This document shows, piece after piece, positions 22,979-35,944 of a stretch of 64,000 nt of DNA; position 1 is the first letter of the stretch, and the number at the start of each line of letters is the position of its first letter. Origin of the DNA: Delphinapterus leucas (taxonomy: Eukaryota; Chordata; Mammalia; Artiodactyla; Monodontidae); contig NW_022098069.1 of the NCBI RefSeq assembly GCF_002288925.2, positions 79,604,919 through 79,668,918 of the forward strand, read 5' to 3'. A program made the position numbers and the translations under genes. The notes below the pieces were generated by a model that was not told the origin of the DNA, did not search any database, and saw only the letters and a list, made by a program, of their open reading frames with translations.

Positions 22979-23989
22979 ATCTTAGACATTTTTTGAAATC
23001 AAAGAAAGTTAATAAAACAAACAAACAACATATAAGTCATTTAAAAGACCATATTTTACCACAATGGACTACAATATAAAACACATTGTAAAATGTCTTG
23101 GCTAGAATGATAAGTTACAGAAAGTCTTTCCATTATGATGTTCCACAATTATTATGCAGATGGACATAACCTTTCTATACCACCCACAGTCATTTTAAAT
23201 GTTTGTCTTTAATCAACAGTGGAGTACACTGTTTTAATATCTAAAGATTGAAATACAAGACTCCTGATTTAATTTTATCAAAAAGTCTTGCAATCTATAG
23301 TTTATTACTGATACCTGGTTTGCAGGGATGAAGGTGCCAGAAGCTGACATGTCTAGGTAATTAGCTAAGTAACATTATTAAGTGACGAGTTTCCAGTTAG
23401 CTAGTTTGATTCCCTTACTTCTTAGGTAAATACATAGCATAAGTACCAATTTATGATATACAGATAAAACTTATTACTCAAAGCTTTTTTTAAATTAGAA
23501 ACTAGCTATAATTATGTGCACACACATACATACATATCACACACGTGCAAACATATGCATATATGTTTCCTTAAACTTGTGATTTAAAATCTTTGATTCT
23601 TGGTATTTGGCTATTTCAGATCTTCATATTGGTTTAGTTCAGGTGAAAGTTAGAGATTTGGAAAATTATAGATGTGGAAATATTTGACGATATTATTATG
23701 GCAACTTATTTCAAATTTTAATTAAATTACCAGGTTTTTTGGTTTGTCTGTGTGCATTCTGTATGTAATGCTATCAGAGGAAATTGCTCTCTGCGTCTGT
23801 GTACATGAGTTAAAAAAGCAGCATTCTGTGAATAAGGGTGACCAGCTATAGGGGTCTGGCGACCAATAACTATTGAACGAGGCCTTATGGAAGAAAAGGT
23901 CACCAGAGTGTAGTCCATATCTTAAAGGAATGCTGGAATTAGAGAAGTTTGGATAAATTGAAAAGGTTTTAAAGATGATTTGCATTAAT
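22979..23989. other. AT-rich stretch, nothing assigned
   Basis: Includes a loose (CA/TA)n patch near 23517-23565. No gene recognised. Confidence 0.4.
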
Positions 23990-24110
23990 TCTTTTCAGTT
24001 AAAAATGAGGAAAGCAAAACAGAAAAAAATGATGAATAATTGACTTACCCTAAGTCACAGAGGCAAAGCAATCAAATTGAAATCAAAAGTTTGTATTCAA
24101 TCTTGTTAAC
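23990..24110 (-). mobile_element. MIR SINE fragment, minus strand
   Basis: 'aaaaatgaggaaagcaaaac' followed by 'ttgacttaccctaagtcaca' matches inverted MIR. Confidence 0.7.
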
Positions 24111-24879
24111 TGTCCTAGTAAGGAACAATGTTAACTAAACTATGTCTTCATATCATATATCAGAATTCACAAGGAGATAGCATTACCTCAGTGTTTAATC
24201 TCAGACACCACACTAAGAGAAGGGGTTTTGGAGAAGGTAGGTGTGGATAATTTGGCAAACATTACACAGGACATCAGAAGGGAGACTGAAAATATCCAAG
24301 ATAGAAGTAGAAGGAAATTTTCTCAGCCATTGATCAACACAAATTATTTTTGTCCCACGTAAAGCCACAGAAATCAATAAAACCCTTATACCATGAATCT
24401 AGAATGCTTTGGGGGAGGTGAGCATATAGCAGTATTTTTTCTTTCTTTCTTAATTTTGGCTAATCTTCTCTATTCTAGTACTTATACACATTAGAGCAGA
24501 ATAAAAATTTTACATAAATAACCAGCGAATAAAACTCTATTGAGGATACCTACATTTCAAGATCTTTTAACTACTGATATGAGAGATATAAATTCCTTAG
24601 AATAAATATTTGAGGTAAGAATAAAGGAAAAACCAGATTTAGGGGTATAGAAATGCCAAAGAGTAACACAATATTGGAAAACTAAAAAAAGGGGGAGAAT
24701 TTTGATTTGAATCAAGATGCAATTAAAATTATTCCTGAATATCATTTCCACTAATTATTGGATAAATGGTAACTAAGCATTAAATAAAGAGCCCATTTAT
24801 AGTTATATTTGTACACCGATTTACACAATTGTACTACTGGTGGTTTACTGTGCTGTTTAGAAATCAGTCCCTAAGATGT
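24111..24879. other. AT-rich stretch, nothing assigned
   Basis: No gene or repeat recognised. Confidence 0.4.
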
Positions 24880-25360
24880 GCTCACCAGTCATTCATTCAG
24901 CAAATATTTGCCAAGTACCTATGATGTGCAGGCATTATTCTACGCAGTAAACCTCAGTCAACAAAATTAAGTCACATGACCTCAGGATGCATATACCCTA
25001 TGGGGTCAAAACAGGCAGGTAACACTGGAAATAAGTAAATTGTGTATTGAGAGGACACAGTTATATACGAGGAAAGCATATAAATATAAAATGAAAAGGG
25101 CCATAGGGTAAAGCAAACTGGGCCCCCTGGCACCAGTCGTGAGCATGTTGCAGTATTCTACAGGGAATCAACATGAAGATGGGATGTGAGCAAAGACTCG
25201 GAGACAGAGTAAAACTGAACCAACAGATATATGGAGAGAAGAATATTCCAGGCACGGGTCCAGCCAATGTGAAGCTATAGGTTAGAGTATGCCTGGCATG
25301 CTTGAGAAACAGCAGGGAGTTGAGTGTGGCTGACATGGAGTGAGCAAGGGGGAGAACAGG
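24880..25360 (+). mobile_element. Ancient mammalian repeat (L2/MIR-era), long copy
   Basis: 'cattcattcagcaaatattt', 'gatgtgcaggcattattcta', 'aagaatattccaggcacggg' and 'gcttgagaaacagcagggag' follow, in order, a very common old mammalian repeat whose family name I cannot fix. The minus-strand frame inside (91 codons) is incidental. Confidence 0.6.
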
Positions 25361-27759
25361 TAACTAACTAAAAAAGTCACTAACACCTGGTCTGGCCTCT
25401 GTCCCTGAGTCCAGTGTTCTTAATCCCTTCTCAACTGAGTTACTTTCAGGGGTCACAGAAGGACCCTGGAACTGCCACTTCACCAGGTTAAAAATAGAAT
25501 GTGGAAGCTTTGCTCTGATCCACTCCAGTACAGCTTCTGTGGTGCTATTCAGACCCAGGAGTCCCTTCCCCCTACCTTGGAATTTCTTCACAACTTTTGA
25601 AATGATTGCTTCCTTAATACTGAAATTTAAGGTGTGAAAATTGTACTTACTTCTGTAAAGTATTAATAAACATGCTTCTCCATTCAAATAAACACATTAT
25701 TTCCCACTGAATAAATTTATTATGTATATGACTTCTAATATATATGAGGCCTAGGCTACCTTAAGTTTTACATTATAATACCCAAATTGTTTTGAAAGTG
25801 TGTTGATTTCATCATGTTCCTGACACCTCATTTTTCCATAAGGGTGACGTTTTTGTTACATGTTCCTTGAATTAGTCTTATCAGTTTATGTATATTTTAA
25901 AATGAGTTTTTCTTTCTAAATTTACTATATTTTATAAACATATTTTTAAATATCCAAGTAATAGGGTTTATATTTATTTTCCTTGCTAGGTTCCTAGTGG
26001 TCTCTCTGCGGAACCTGCCAAATACAATGCCTTTTAGAGTTTCAAAAATTAAGACCCCTGTGAAAAACTGAATTCTTGCATGTCCTTCACTCTTGTGTTT
26101 TTTCCTTCTTCTAGGAAATAATAGCATACACACCAGAATGTAGAAAGAACATATTCTGAATTATCCTTCAAACATTACCTTATGGTTTCCTCAGCATCAC
26201 TGGCTGTGTACTCCTGGCAGTGGGAATTACTTTGGCAATGTAGAAGCATGGTTTCTTACTTGCTCTTACATATGAGCCAAATGGGTAAACAGCTGGGCGC
26301 TCCTAGCCTTGGAGAAGTCTGTACACAAGAGACCACATCACTGGCATAGAGCATGATCTTAGTAGCTCCTTTACTGTCGCTGTGTGGTGTAGATTAAGAG
26401 AAAAATAAACAAAACCTTCTAAAATTAAGAAAATAAAAATGAATGCTTTTCACCATCTCATGAAACAAATTAATTTATATATCTCTTTGTAAATCCTAAA
26501 TCTACAATGAATAGACAAAATAAAATAACTGAAAATTCATACATCTGAGACAGGCTAAATATTTATCTTTGTGTTTTATTACGGCTTACATTGGTTTAGG
26601 GGGGTGAGAATAAAATTAAAATCCTTAAGACATTTTGTTGTCTTAAGTAGAGAAATTATTATAAAGTCATCCACTAGGCACCTCTTTTCTGCCTACTATG
26701 TATATCAAAACAAATTATGGAAGTCTCCCATGTAGGTTATGGTTCCGTTTCTATTTTCATTTCTAAATAGTTTTGATTTTCATATTTAGATATTCCATTG
26801 TGGACACAAAACCTTTATAACAGGCCTCTTTTTTAAACTATAACTTTATTCATATAAATACCTTATATTGCTTAGTGCTTGTTGCTTTAAACTTCTAAAA
26901 TAGTGTTTCCATTGGTCATTTCTGTTTTGGTTATACATTTCTGAGTTTACATTTTACTTTTAGATATATTTCTTATGTTGTGCAGTTACAAGTGTTGAAG
27001 AAAGCTGAAGTTTTTTTAGAAGGTAGAAATCTATAATACTTTCTTTTATTATCTTTTAACTTCTCTACTGTGATTAATGTAACCTATGTAAAAGTTACCC
27101 CCCAAATTTCCAATAAAATTATACCCTACTTGATAAACTTATGCTAGCAATATTTGGTAGGTAAATCAAAGAAATTGGATATGTCCTGTATTTGAATTCA
27201 TTGTGGAGAGATAATAAGAGAAGGTGTGGATAACATCAAGCATTTAGGGGCAACATATATGAAAGCAAAATGGGTAAGAAATTTTAGAGAAAACTATTGA
27301 GTACTTCACAGACCTGGAATAGGATTTGTGATGCTTATACGTAAATCTCTTAAGACAAGCAGTAATCTATGTTACTTTTGTGTCTTATGTATCTAACCAT
27401 ACTCAAATGGATAGTCTTGCATTTAATATTGTAATTCAACTCTTGTTAGAGCATGTCTTTAAAAATTATTTTATATGAGATGTTCTCAGTCCTTGTATGT
27501 TGTAAAATATCTGTGTGTTCTCTTTAAACTTTAATAATGAACTAAAGAGTATAAGACTTTGATTAAAAACTTTTAAAGTAAAAATAATTTTGCATTTATT
27601 CCATTGCTTCTATCGGTTGAGTTTCAAATAAGTGTTTTGTAGATAGTCTGTTTGTTCTGCATGGATGCTTATACAGATATTTTCCTAAGATATCACTTTT
27701 ATTATTAAAAAGTAATATATGGGTGATCTTCTGAAATGTTTGTGTAAGGAGGTTGAGAA
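25361..27759. other. Unassigned stretch
   Basis: A somewhat GC-balanced patch (25361-25690) holds a 107-codon minus-strand frame that I do not recognise, and two AATAAA motifs near 25667-25695 on the plus strand. I see no intron-free similarity to a known protein. The rest is AT-rich. Confidence 0.4.
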
Positions 27760-28570
27760 ATTCTCTCTAAAATAAAGCAACAATAAAAGTGGACAAAATA
27801 ATCGAAAACAGCCATTTAAAATCTCTGGAAATTGACTAAAGAGAATAGAAGTTGAAATTGTTTTTCAAGAAAATGTACTGATTCTCAGGAAAAAGCAGCT
27901 GGAGTCTGTGACATGTAATCCAGGGGCTGCTTCTTTCTACCTCCAGTAACTACCTGGGGATGTTATGTGCTGGGGGGGTGCTCCCAGTTTCCATCATTGC
28001 GCTATAACTCTATGCTGCAGCAAATCCACTCGAGGCAAGAATGAAACGACATGAAAAATAGGAGGCCCTTTTCTACTCCCTCCTGCACCCAGTTGTTGCT
28101 CCAGTGCACAGAGATCGTATTCTGTGGCTGTGAAGATAGGAATTTCACATTATCCTCACCACCAGCACTACGTTGAGGAAACTGTATTCATGGATCCAGC
28201 TGAAGTATTTGACGTTATGTAGAGCACAGCATGGAAAAATCCATTTCAAGGGTAAGTTGTACAAATCACAGTGGTGAATAATTTGGGAGAGCTAATATTA
28301 CTGTGATGAAAGGGGAGGCAAGAGAAATGGCAGATTGTCCAGAAATTGAACAGGGAGAGCTGGGAATAGATTCAGTCATAGAGGGTTTTCCTAATGTCAG
28401 ACTCCAACTTGCTTGTCTGGAAGTCCGTGCACATGTGCAAGGCTGTGCCTGTTCAGGAAACACCAGAGAAAATTGTGAGCAATTGGCCCTGGCTAAACGT
28501 AGAGCAGACTTTTAACATCCTCTAAACTGAATGTATTCCCAAAGCTACAAACAGATCTAATCCAAAGGGT
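27760..28570 (+). mobile_element. Possible 5' part of an ancient L1 or HAL1
   Basis: The 'gtggacaaaataatcgaaaa' and 'ctcaggaaaaagcagctgga' wording resembles the region upstream of ORF2 in old L1M/HAL1 elements, and it leads directly into the L1 ORF2 remnant on the right. No ORF1 frame survives. Confidence 0.35.
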
Positions 28571-30043
28571 CAAAGTCTTATGGCTCAAATTTTAAGCACA
28601 GCCTCTGACCAGTCACAGGCCGACCACCAAGCTAGGTACACCTGGGACAATCCTGCTGAAAGACTAAATGCTTTTCTCTTAAGATCTTCAACAAGATTCT
28701 GCCCACTTGGCACTTCTAGTCAACATCTTACTGGAGGTTTTAGCCAGTATTCAGGCAAGAACAAGAAAAAAAGAGAGGGGGAAATAAAATCTGGATGGAT
28801 TGAAAAGGAAAGAGTAAACTGACTTTATTCACAGACAACATGACCTTGTCCACAGAAAATAGTAAGAAATACATACTTACACACATGCATACACAACTAT
28901 GAGTTCCATCAGTCTCAAGTTAAAAGATTAAATATAAATTTTTAACAGAACCAAGAAAATCCCATTTACACTAGCATTATAAATAAAATATTTAGGAATA
29001 AAATTTAGTAAAGTTGTGCAATTATTCTATGCTAAAAACTATAGAACAATGCTTAAAGAAAATAAAGCAAGAACTGATAAAAATAAACTGGAAAACTTCT
29101 ATGAACAAGGTTAGGAAGACATGATATTTTTAAAATGGCAATAATTCTCAAATTAATCAATTCAGTGTGATCTTTACCCAAATTGCCACTGACATATTCT
29201 GCAGAAATTGGCAAGCTTATTACAAAATACTTCGGAAATTCAAAGGACTCAATAAGCAAAACAACCTTAAAAAATGAAAGCAAATGCACTTCCTGGTTTC
29301 AGAATATAGTACAAAACGACAGTAATGAAGACAAGGTGGTTATGATATAAGGAAAGACATATGGGTATGTGAAACAGAATTGAGAATTTTGAAATAAATT
29401 ATTTCATGTATGATCAATCACTTTTCAACAAAGATGCCAAAAATACTCAATGAGGAGAGGAATAGTCTTTTAAACAAATCATCTGAAGACAACTGGATAT
29501 ACAATTCAAAAGGATAAATTTAGATTCTTACCTCACACCGTACAAAAAGTTTAACTCAGAATAAATCATATACCTAAATATAAGTGATAAAACTATAAAA
29601 CTCTAAGGAAGTCTATGTTTCCAAGATTAGGATTAAGTCTTCCTGAATTAGGTTTAGGCAAATATTTCTTAGGTATCACATAAACACGGCAAAAATTAAA
29701 ATTAAAAATTGATAAAATGGACTTCATCCAAATGAAGTTTTTGTTTTTCAATAAACACTGTAAAGAAAGTGAAAAGGTAAGCTACAGACTGGCAGAAAAT
29801 ACTTGCAATCATATATCCAGAATTTATAAGGAAATCTTACAGCTCAAAACTATAAATAGCCCAAATAAATACTGGCACAAAAATATGGAAAATCATTTCT
29901 CTAAAGTTAACATGCAAATGGCCAAAAAGCTCATGAAAAAAAGTTCAGAAATAAATAATCTTTAGGAAAAAGCAAATTCAAACCTAATGAGATACCACTT
30001 CATACCTAATAGAATGTTTGTAGTTAAAAAATCAGACAAGTCT
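28571..30043 (+). mobile_element. Ancient L1M LINE, ORF2 region (outer element)
   Basis: Decayed L1 ORF2 in order: 'ttcacagacaacatgacctt', 'caaaatacttcggaaattca', 'acttcctggtttcagaatat', 'aaatggacttcatccaaatg' and 'caaacctaatgagataccac'. All frames are broken. The outer element is interrupted at about 30043 and appears to resume at 30771. Confidence 0.85.
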
Positions 30044-30770
30044 TTAGGAAAATGCAAATTAAAATTAAATTTAAAATTACCACACAATCAGCAGTTCTTC
30101 TCCTTTGTATTTACCTAAAGGAATTGAAAACTTATGTCCAGATAAAAAACTGCACAAGTATATTTATAAAAGCTTTATTCATAATTGCCAAAACTTGGAA
30201 GCAATCAAGATGCCCCTTGGTAGGTGAATAGATAAACTGCAGTGTAACCAGGCAATGGAGTATTATTCAATGATAAGAAATGAGCTATCAAGTCATGAAA
30301 AGACATAGAGGAACCTTAAATACATATTACTAAGTAAAAGAAGCCTGTCTGAAAAGGCTACAAACTGTAGGATTTCAACAATGGAGACCCTAAAAAGGAT
30401 CAGTGGTTGCCAGGGGTTGGGGGTTAGAGAGTGGGAAGAGATGAATAGGTAGAGCACAGAGAATTTGTAGAGAAGTGAAAATAGTCTGTATGATACTGTA
30501 ATGATGGATATATGTCATTTTACATTGTCAGAACCTACAGAATGTACAACACCAAGAGTGAACCCTAATGTAAACTGTGGAGTTTGGGTGATAATGATCT
30601 GTCAGTGTAAGTTCACCAATCGTATGAAATGTTTCACTCTGCTGCAGAATGTTGATAATGCGAGAGGCTGTGCATGTGTAGGGGAACGGGTATGTGAGAA
30701 ATCGCTGTACATTCTCAGTTCTGCTGTGAACCTAAATCTGTATTAAAAAATAAAAATAATTTTTTAAAGT
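30044..30770 (+). mobile_element. Second L1M, 5'-truncated, nested in the first
   Basis: Starts 'tctttaggaaaatgcaaatt', a motif the outer L1 already passed at about 29962. It then runs through 'cataattgccaaaacttgga', 'gtggttgccaggggttgggg' and the L1M 3' end to an A-rich tail near 30743-30767. The segment between its first 40 bases and 'ttaccacacaatcagcag' is deleted relative to L1. Confidence 0.68.
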
Positions 30771-31045
30771 AAGACAGTAAAAGTAGGCGAGTATATGGAG
30801 AAACTAAAATATTCATATATTGTTGACGGGTATACAAAATGGTGTAGAATATTTGGAAAACAGTTTGACAATTTCTTAAAATATTAAACATAGATTTACC
30901 GTAATAGCAAGCAATTGTACTTCTAGGTATATATTCAAGATAAATAAAAACATTTGTACATGCAAAGATTTGTATATGAATGTTCATTGCCACATTATTT
31001 GTAATAGCCCAAAGATCAAAGACAGAAAAACAATGAATAGAATCA
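30771..31045 (+). mobile_element. Continuation of the outer L1M
   Basis: 'gtatatggagaaactaaaat', 'ttggaaaacagtttgacaat' and 'ttgtaatagcccaaagatca' are exactly the ORF2 part that the outer L1 lacked at 30043. Confidence 0.75.
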
Positions 31046-32334
31046 TGCATATATCTGGGTACTTTTGCTTAGAGTAATCATAAGTTTTGTAAAGTTATTT
31101 AGTGAGAAGTAAAAGTGAGAGGGGTATGCAGTTTCCTTAATATGCAAGTTCTAGAGCTGAATTGTCTCTTAATTTCCTAGGTAATGGGGTGAGACTTTAG
31201 GGAAAAATCAGAGAGGGAGAAATAATAAATAGCTGTCCTTCAGAAAAATTAATTCATAACTACATTCCTAGTTCCTTTTCAGTAATACAGTAGCATATAC
31301 GCTGAAGCCAAACAATGCAAAGACCCAACTTCTTATTTCTATGTGAACTCTTTTCCTGAGCACAATAGGGTAAGGACTTGGGCTGAGCAATGGAGAAAAA
31401 AGCTCTATTGTTTTAGCCAAGAAAACTAAGGAGAATATCTGATTTACTTGGAATGTCTGTGGTCACAGCGCTAAGGACTTTTGCCACATATTTTCACAAC
31501 AAACCACTGTTTTGCAGACTCCAAATATATATTAAAATATTGACATGTTTATGTATCTAGTTTGGCTGTAGCTTTTAGTCAGGGTCTATTAAAAAGGACA
31601 GACTGCAAAATAAACCTGATTTGTTTATACTTTATGCATATAATAATAATGGAGGCTATTTGGAGAACAGAATGTTACTAGAATTTATCAGGACTTCATT
31701 TGCTGGAAAGAAATTATAGTAACCTGTGTGTACTGTAGCTTGGTGAGTGCCATAAGAGTATGTATATGGCATGCATATGCCTGTGGCATATTTTCAAATC
31801 ATTATATGGCCCAGGGTCTTCACAAATCACCAGTTAAGAAGCACTCATTCAACCCTATTCTTTAGTAGCAAATATAATAAAAGCTTATATTTTAACTTCT
31901 AAGAGTAAATTTCTCCAATTTTTTGGAATACCCAATTTACTTAGCTAAATCCCAGGTTAGCTTTAAATATTGCCCAAAGGGTTAAACAATATCCATGTTT
32001 ACCTTAACAGGACAATGGGAAGAAATGATGTAAAGGGATTGGGGACTAAGAAAAAAAATATGCATGCAGTTAGATGAATTCCAAATTATAACTCTCTAGT
32101 TTATTGATATGTAACCGCACTGATAGAATATGCAGAGCTAACCCCAAACCAGTTACCATTTATGATATTCTTAAGCAAAGGAAGCAATTAGTGAAGTCAT
32201 AATGCAATAGCTGAAATATTTTATAGATTAAAAAAATAAATTACTTTTGGGCAAAAAGCAACATAAAGTTGAAAACTAAAAAAGAGGCAAGAGGCAAGGA
32301 AAGTATTTTTGAGTCAGATGTTATAGCTCTGATG
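31046..32334. other. AT-rich stretch, nothing assigned
   Basis: No gene or repeat recognised. Confidence 0.4.
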
Positions 32335-32754
32335 GTAATTTTATGTGTCAAATTGCCTGGGTCACTGGGTCCCCAGATATTTGGTTAAAGTTTATTTCTG
32401 TATGTGTCTGTGAGGGTATTTCTAGAGGAAATTAACATTTGAATAAGCAATTTGAGTTAACATTTGAATAAATTATCACCTAGATAAGTAATTTGAATAT
32501 GTAAAGCAGATTGTTCTCCTCAGTGTAGGTGGGCCTCATCCAATCTGTTGAAGGCCTGAATAAAATAAAAATCTGAGTAAGAAAAAATTATTTCTCTCTG
32601 CTGGATTGTCTTCTAGCTGGCACATCTGCCTTCTGCCTTCAGATTCAGACTCTGAAATATACCATTGATTCTCCTGGGTCTCCAGCTTGCCAACTGCAGA
32701 TCATGTACTTCTCAACCTCCATAATGCCATGAGCCAATTTCTTATAATATATAG

Positions 32755-32806
<52 letters not shown>

Positions 32807-32905
32807 TATATATAATTTTTAAAGTTTTAAAGTAATTATATATATATGTATATATATACACACACACACATTTCTGTTTCTCTGGAGAACCCAAAGTGAT
32901 ACAAT
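32335..32905 (+). mobile_element. Ancient interspersed repeat (family not named) with microsatellite in its tail
   Basis: 'taattttatgtgtcaaattg', 'gtgggcctcatccaatctgt', 'ggtctccagcttgccaactg' and 'tttctgtttctctggagaac' are consecutive landmarks of a widespread placental repeat. The 58440 feature is an inverted fragment of the same family. The microsatellite lies between its last two landmarks. Confidence 0.6.
32755..32870. repeat. (TA)n/(CA)n compound microsatellite, duplicated block
   Basis: Two blocks each run 'agtaattatatata' to an ACACAC stretch (32753-32808 and 32831-32870), separated by a short 'ttttaaagttttaa' spacer. Confidence 0.92.
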
Positions 32906-32999
32906 AACAAATATAGAAAGAAAGATCTGACCCCAAAATAGTATGAAACCAATGAGTCTAATCCAATAGAAAAATAGGTAGAGTTATAGGAAAGTAAGA

Positions 33000-33026
33000 A
33001 AGGAAGGAAGGAAGGAAGGAAGGAAA
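33000..33026. repeat. (GGAA)n microsatellite
   Basis: Six GGAA-type units beginning at the 'aaaggaagg' of 33000. Confidence 0.9.
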
Positions 33027-33218
33027 GAATATAGGGAAAAAATGCACACAGGAAGTCACAGTCACACAAAGCCAATAAATATTGAAAAAAAACCAAACAA
33101 ATGATTGAAAAAGTTACTAAGAAATGTATTGCTGTTGATCAGATATATAATACCCAGTGAAGACATGAGGAAGAAGATTTCTCTCATGTGTAGCAGATAT
33201 CTTAGAAAGAGGGGAGCA

Positions 33219-34335
33219 TTAGCAAATGAAGCAACTGACAAAGGATTAATCTCCAAAACATACAAGCAACTCATGTAGCTCAATAACAAAAAAACAAACA
33301 ACCCAATCCAAAAATGGGCAGAAGACCTAAATAGACATTTCTCCAGAGAAGATATACAGACTGCCAACAAACACATGAAAGGATACTCAACATCATTAAT
33401 CATTAGAGAAATGCAAATCAAAGCTACAATGAGATATCTCACACCGGTCAGAATGGCCATCAACAAAAAATCTACAAACAATAAATGCTGGAGAGGGTGT
33501 GGAGAAAAGGGAACACTCTTGCACTGTTGGTGGGAATGTAAATTGATACAGCCACTATGGAGGTTCCTTAAAAAACTAAAAATAGAACTACCATACAACC
33601 TAGCAACCCCACTACTGGGCATATACCCTGAGAAAACCATAATTCAAAAAGAGTCATGTACCAAAATGTTCATTGCAGCTCTATTTACAGTAGCCAGGAC
33701 GTGGAAGCAACCTAAGTGTCCATCAACAGATGAATGGATAAAGAAGATGTGGCACATATATACAATGGAATATTACTCAGGTATAAAAAGGAACGAGACT
33801 GAGTTATTTGTAGTGAGATGGATGGACCTAGAGACTGTCATACAGAGTGAAGTAAGTCAGAAGGAGAAAAACAAATACCGCGTGCTGACGCATATATATG
33901 GAATCTAACAAAAAAGAAAATGGTCCGAAGAACCTAGGGGCAAGACTGGAATAAAGATGCAGACCTACTAGAGAATGGACCTGAGGATACGGGGAGGGGG
34001 AAGCGTAAGCTGGGACAAAGTGAGAGAGTGGCATGGACATATATACACTACCAAACGTAAAATAGATAGCTAGTGGGAAGNNNNNNNNNNNNNNNNNNNN
34101 NNNNNNNNNNNNNNNNNNNNNNNNNNNNNNNNNNNNNNNNNNNNNNNNNNNNNNNNNNNNNNNNNNNNNNNNNNNNNNNNGGTGGGATAGGGAGGGTGGG
34201 AGGGAGGGAGATGCAAGAGGGAAGAGATATGGGGACATATGTGTATGTATAACTGATTCACTTTGTTATAAAGCAGAAACTAACACACCATTGTAAAGCA
34301 ATTATACTCTAATAAAGATGTTAAAAAAAATAAAA
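33219..34335 (+). mobile_element. Young 5'-truncated L1 with target-site duplications
   Basis: ORF2 3' end plus 3' UTR. A 177-codon frame (33375-33908) encodes the ORF2 C-terminus, including the cysteine-rich stretch [13 protein letters not shown] and the terminal [12 protein letters not shown] region. It ends at the natural ORF2 stop and begins mid-protein. The 3' UTR (33910-34320) has the cetartiodactyl markers 'gtaaaatagatagctagtgg' and 'caccattgtaaagcaattat', then a poly(A)-rich tail. A perfect 15-bp target-site duplication 'agaaagaggggagca' lies at 33204-33218 and 34336-34350. With endonuclease and most of the reverse transcriptase gone it cannot move. Low decay shows a recent insertion. 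Confidence 0.96.
34081..34180. other. Assembly gap (100 N)
   Basis: Exactly 100 N, the usual placeholder for a gap of unknown size, inside the L1 3' UTR next to a G-rich tract. Two apparent minus-strand frames across it are artefacts. Confidence 0.99.
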
Positions 34336-34350
34336 AGAAAGAGGGGAGCA

Positions 34351-35339
34351 ATATTCCAGGGAATTCCTCCCTGCCCCCCACTGATGGTCCTCAAGAATAA
34401 GGAGATTTGATAATGTCCAGACTCCTTAACAACACTGGCTGTCACCTCAGCGTGAATGTGTGTGTCAGAGGACAAACGGCACAGATGATAAATGGAGATT
34501 ATATAATCAAAGTTGGAGTTACTTACCTTCATAGAGGAAAGATGTCACTCAGTTAGTTTTGCATTTGAGATAGACTTTACTGGGTAGATTGTATGTGCAA
34601 TTTGCAGTAGATAAATCTGAAGGAAGGTAGAGATAGGAATGTAAATCAGTCAGAGATCTTTGAGTCTGTCTCCTCGTAGAGGAGATCTCTTCAGACACAT
34701 TAACTCAGCTGGAAAGATTCTAGAAAAAAATTGTTTCTAACAATGTGCATTCAGGGGCCATGCCATTTCACTTTAACCTCTAGACAAATAATCATGAAGG
34801 AAGGTTGTGATGGTCATAATAGATTGGAATAAATTGTGCTATAGGAATGGCCAGTAGGCAATCTTCTTTTGGAAACTTCTCTTAGTGAGTTAATAAAATT
34901 TCAAATAATGCTAACGTTGCAATATAATCCATTGTAAATACATACACTTGCATAAGTAATAAATAGCTCAAGTATATTCATCTATAGCACAAAATATTTT
35001 ACAAATAAAGATGGTTGTCCTTTAAAACTTTAAAATATAGGTGCATACTGTCTTGCTTTACACCCCTCCTAATCAAGGACACGATTACAGCTGAGGATTC
35101 CAGGTGGCCAGTTACCTTTGTTTTCACTGGAGGAGTATCAGTAAACTAGCTCTCTAGCCTAACATGAAAGGGAAAAGGAAAGGAAGATAAATGTCTGTTG
35201 TTGTTACATGTATTATATTAATATATACATTTTGTATGTGAAAATTATCTGACCAGTTTAAAGGAAAATCAAACAAAAAACTGTAGCCACAGCCCAATTT
35301 AAAAAATAAATTTAAAAAAATTTTATATTTGCAAGTCCC
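34351..35339. other. Unassigned stretch
   Basis: No gene or repeat recognised. 35040-35130 may be the outer edge of the following LTR. Confidence 0.4.
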
Positions 35340-35850
35340 TCTGCATATGCTCAAGAGATTCTTTAGGTTCTCTTCCTAAGGGTGTCAACAACAAATTGGC
35401 ACTCGCCACTGGCACTTGCCAACTACCTCTACAAGGAATAAGTCAGGTGCTCTGCAGCTGCTGATTTTCAACACCCCCTGAAAGGAGTTCAGGGTGGAGA
35501 GCAGGAAGGAGGCAATCTGTGTTCTGGGAAAACTGGCAGAACAGGTCTTCAGGCAGTTAGATATTTTCAGGAGCCGATTTTATGAGCCCAATTCTTCTAT
35601 CTCCTTATATCTAGAAAAGTATTAAAATCCTTCATGGTGATGAATGCTCCTCGTGACTAGCAGAAACCTTCTGCAAAAAAATATGTGCTCGACTGTATGT
35701 ATTTCCCCTTCACCAAAATCACATATATACTGACCTTCCCCCCTACCTCTTTGGAGCAGTTTCTCAGAACTATCTGAAATGCTGTCTCCCGGGCTACAGT
35801 CCTCATTTTGCCCCAAATAAAACTTGACTCACAATTCTCAAGTTGTGCTT
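35340..35850 (+). mobile_element. ERV1-type LTR
   Basis: The 3' half has class I LTR hallmarks: 'ggagcagtttctcagaacta', 'gctgtctcccgggctacagt', poly(A) signal AATAAA (35816-35821), then a 'caattctcaagttgtgc' U5-like end. No internal viral sequence follows. The left edge is uncertain. Confidence 0.72.
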
Positions 35851-35858
35851 TTTTTCCT

Positions 35859-35881
35859 GTGTGTGTGTGTGTGTGTGTGTG
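35859..35881. repeat. (GT)n microsatellite
   Basis: About eleven GT units. Confidence 0.93.
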
Positions 35882-35944
35882 CATTTTTTTAAGCCTACAA
35901 GGGGATAATTATGATTAAGTCACACTTAACTGCACTGGTTAATG

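Noticed and set aside
33375..33908. 177-codon frame as a functional gene
   Set aside because: It is the C-terminal end of L1 ORF2 in a 5'-truncated element without its own promoter or endonuclease domain.
33828..34261. Minus-strand frames spanning the N gap
   Set aside because: They contain runs of unknown residues and exist only because N cannot form stop codons.
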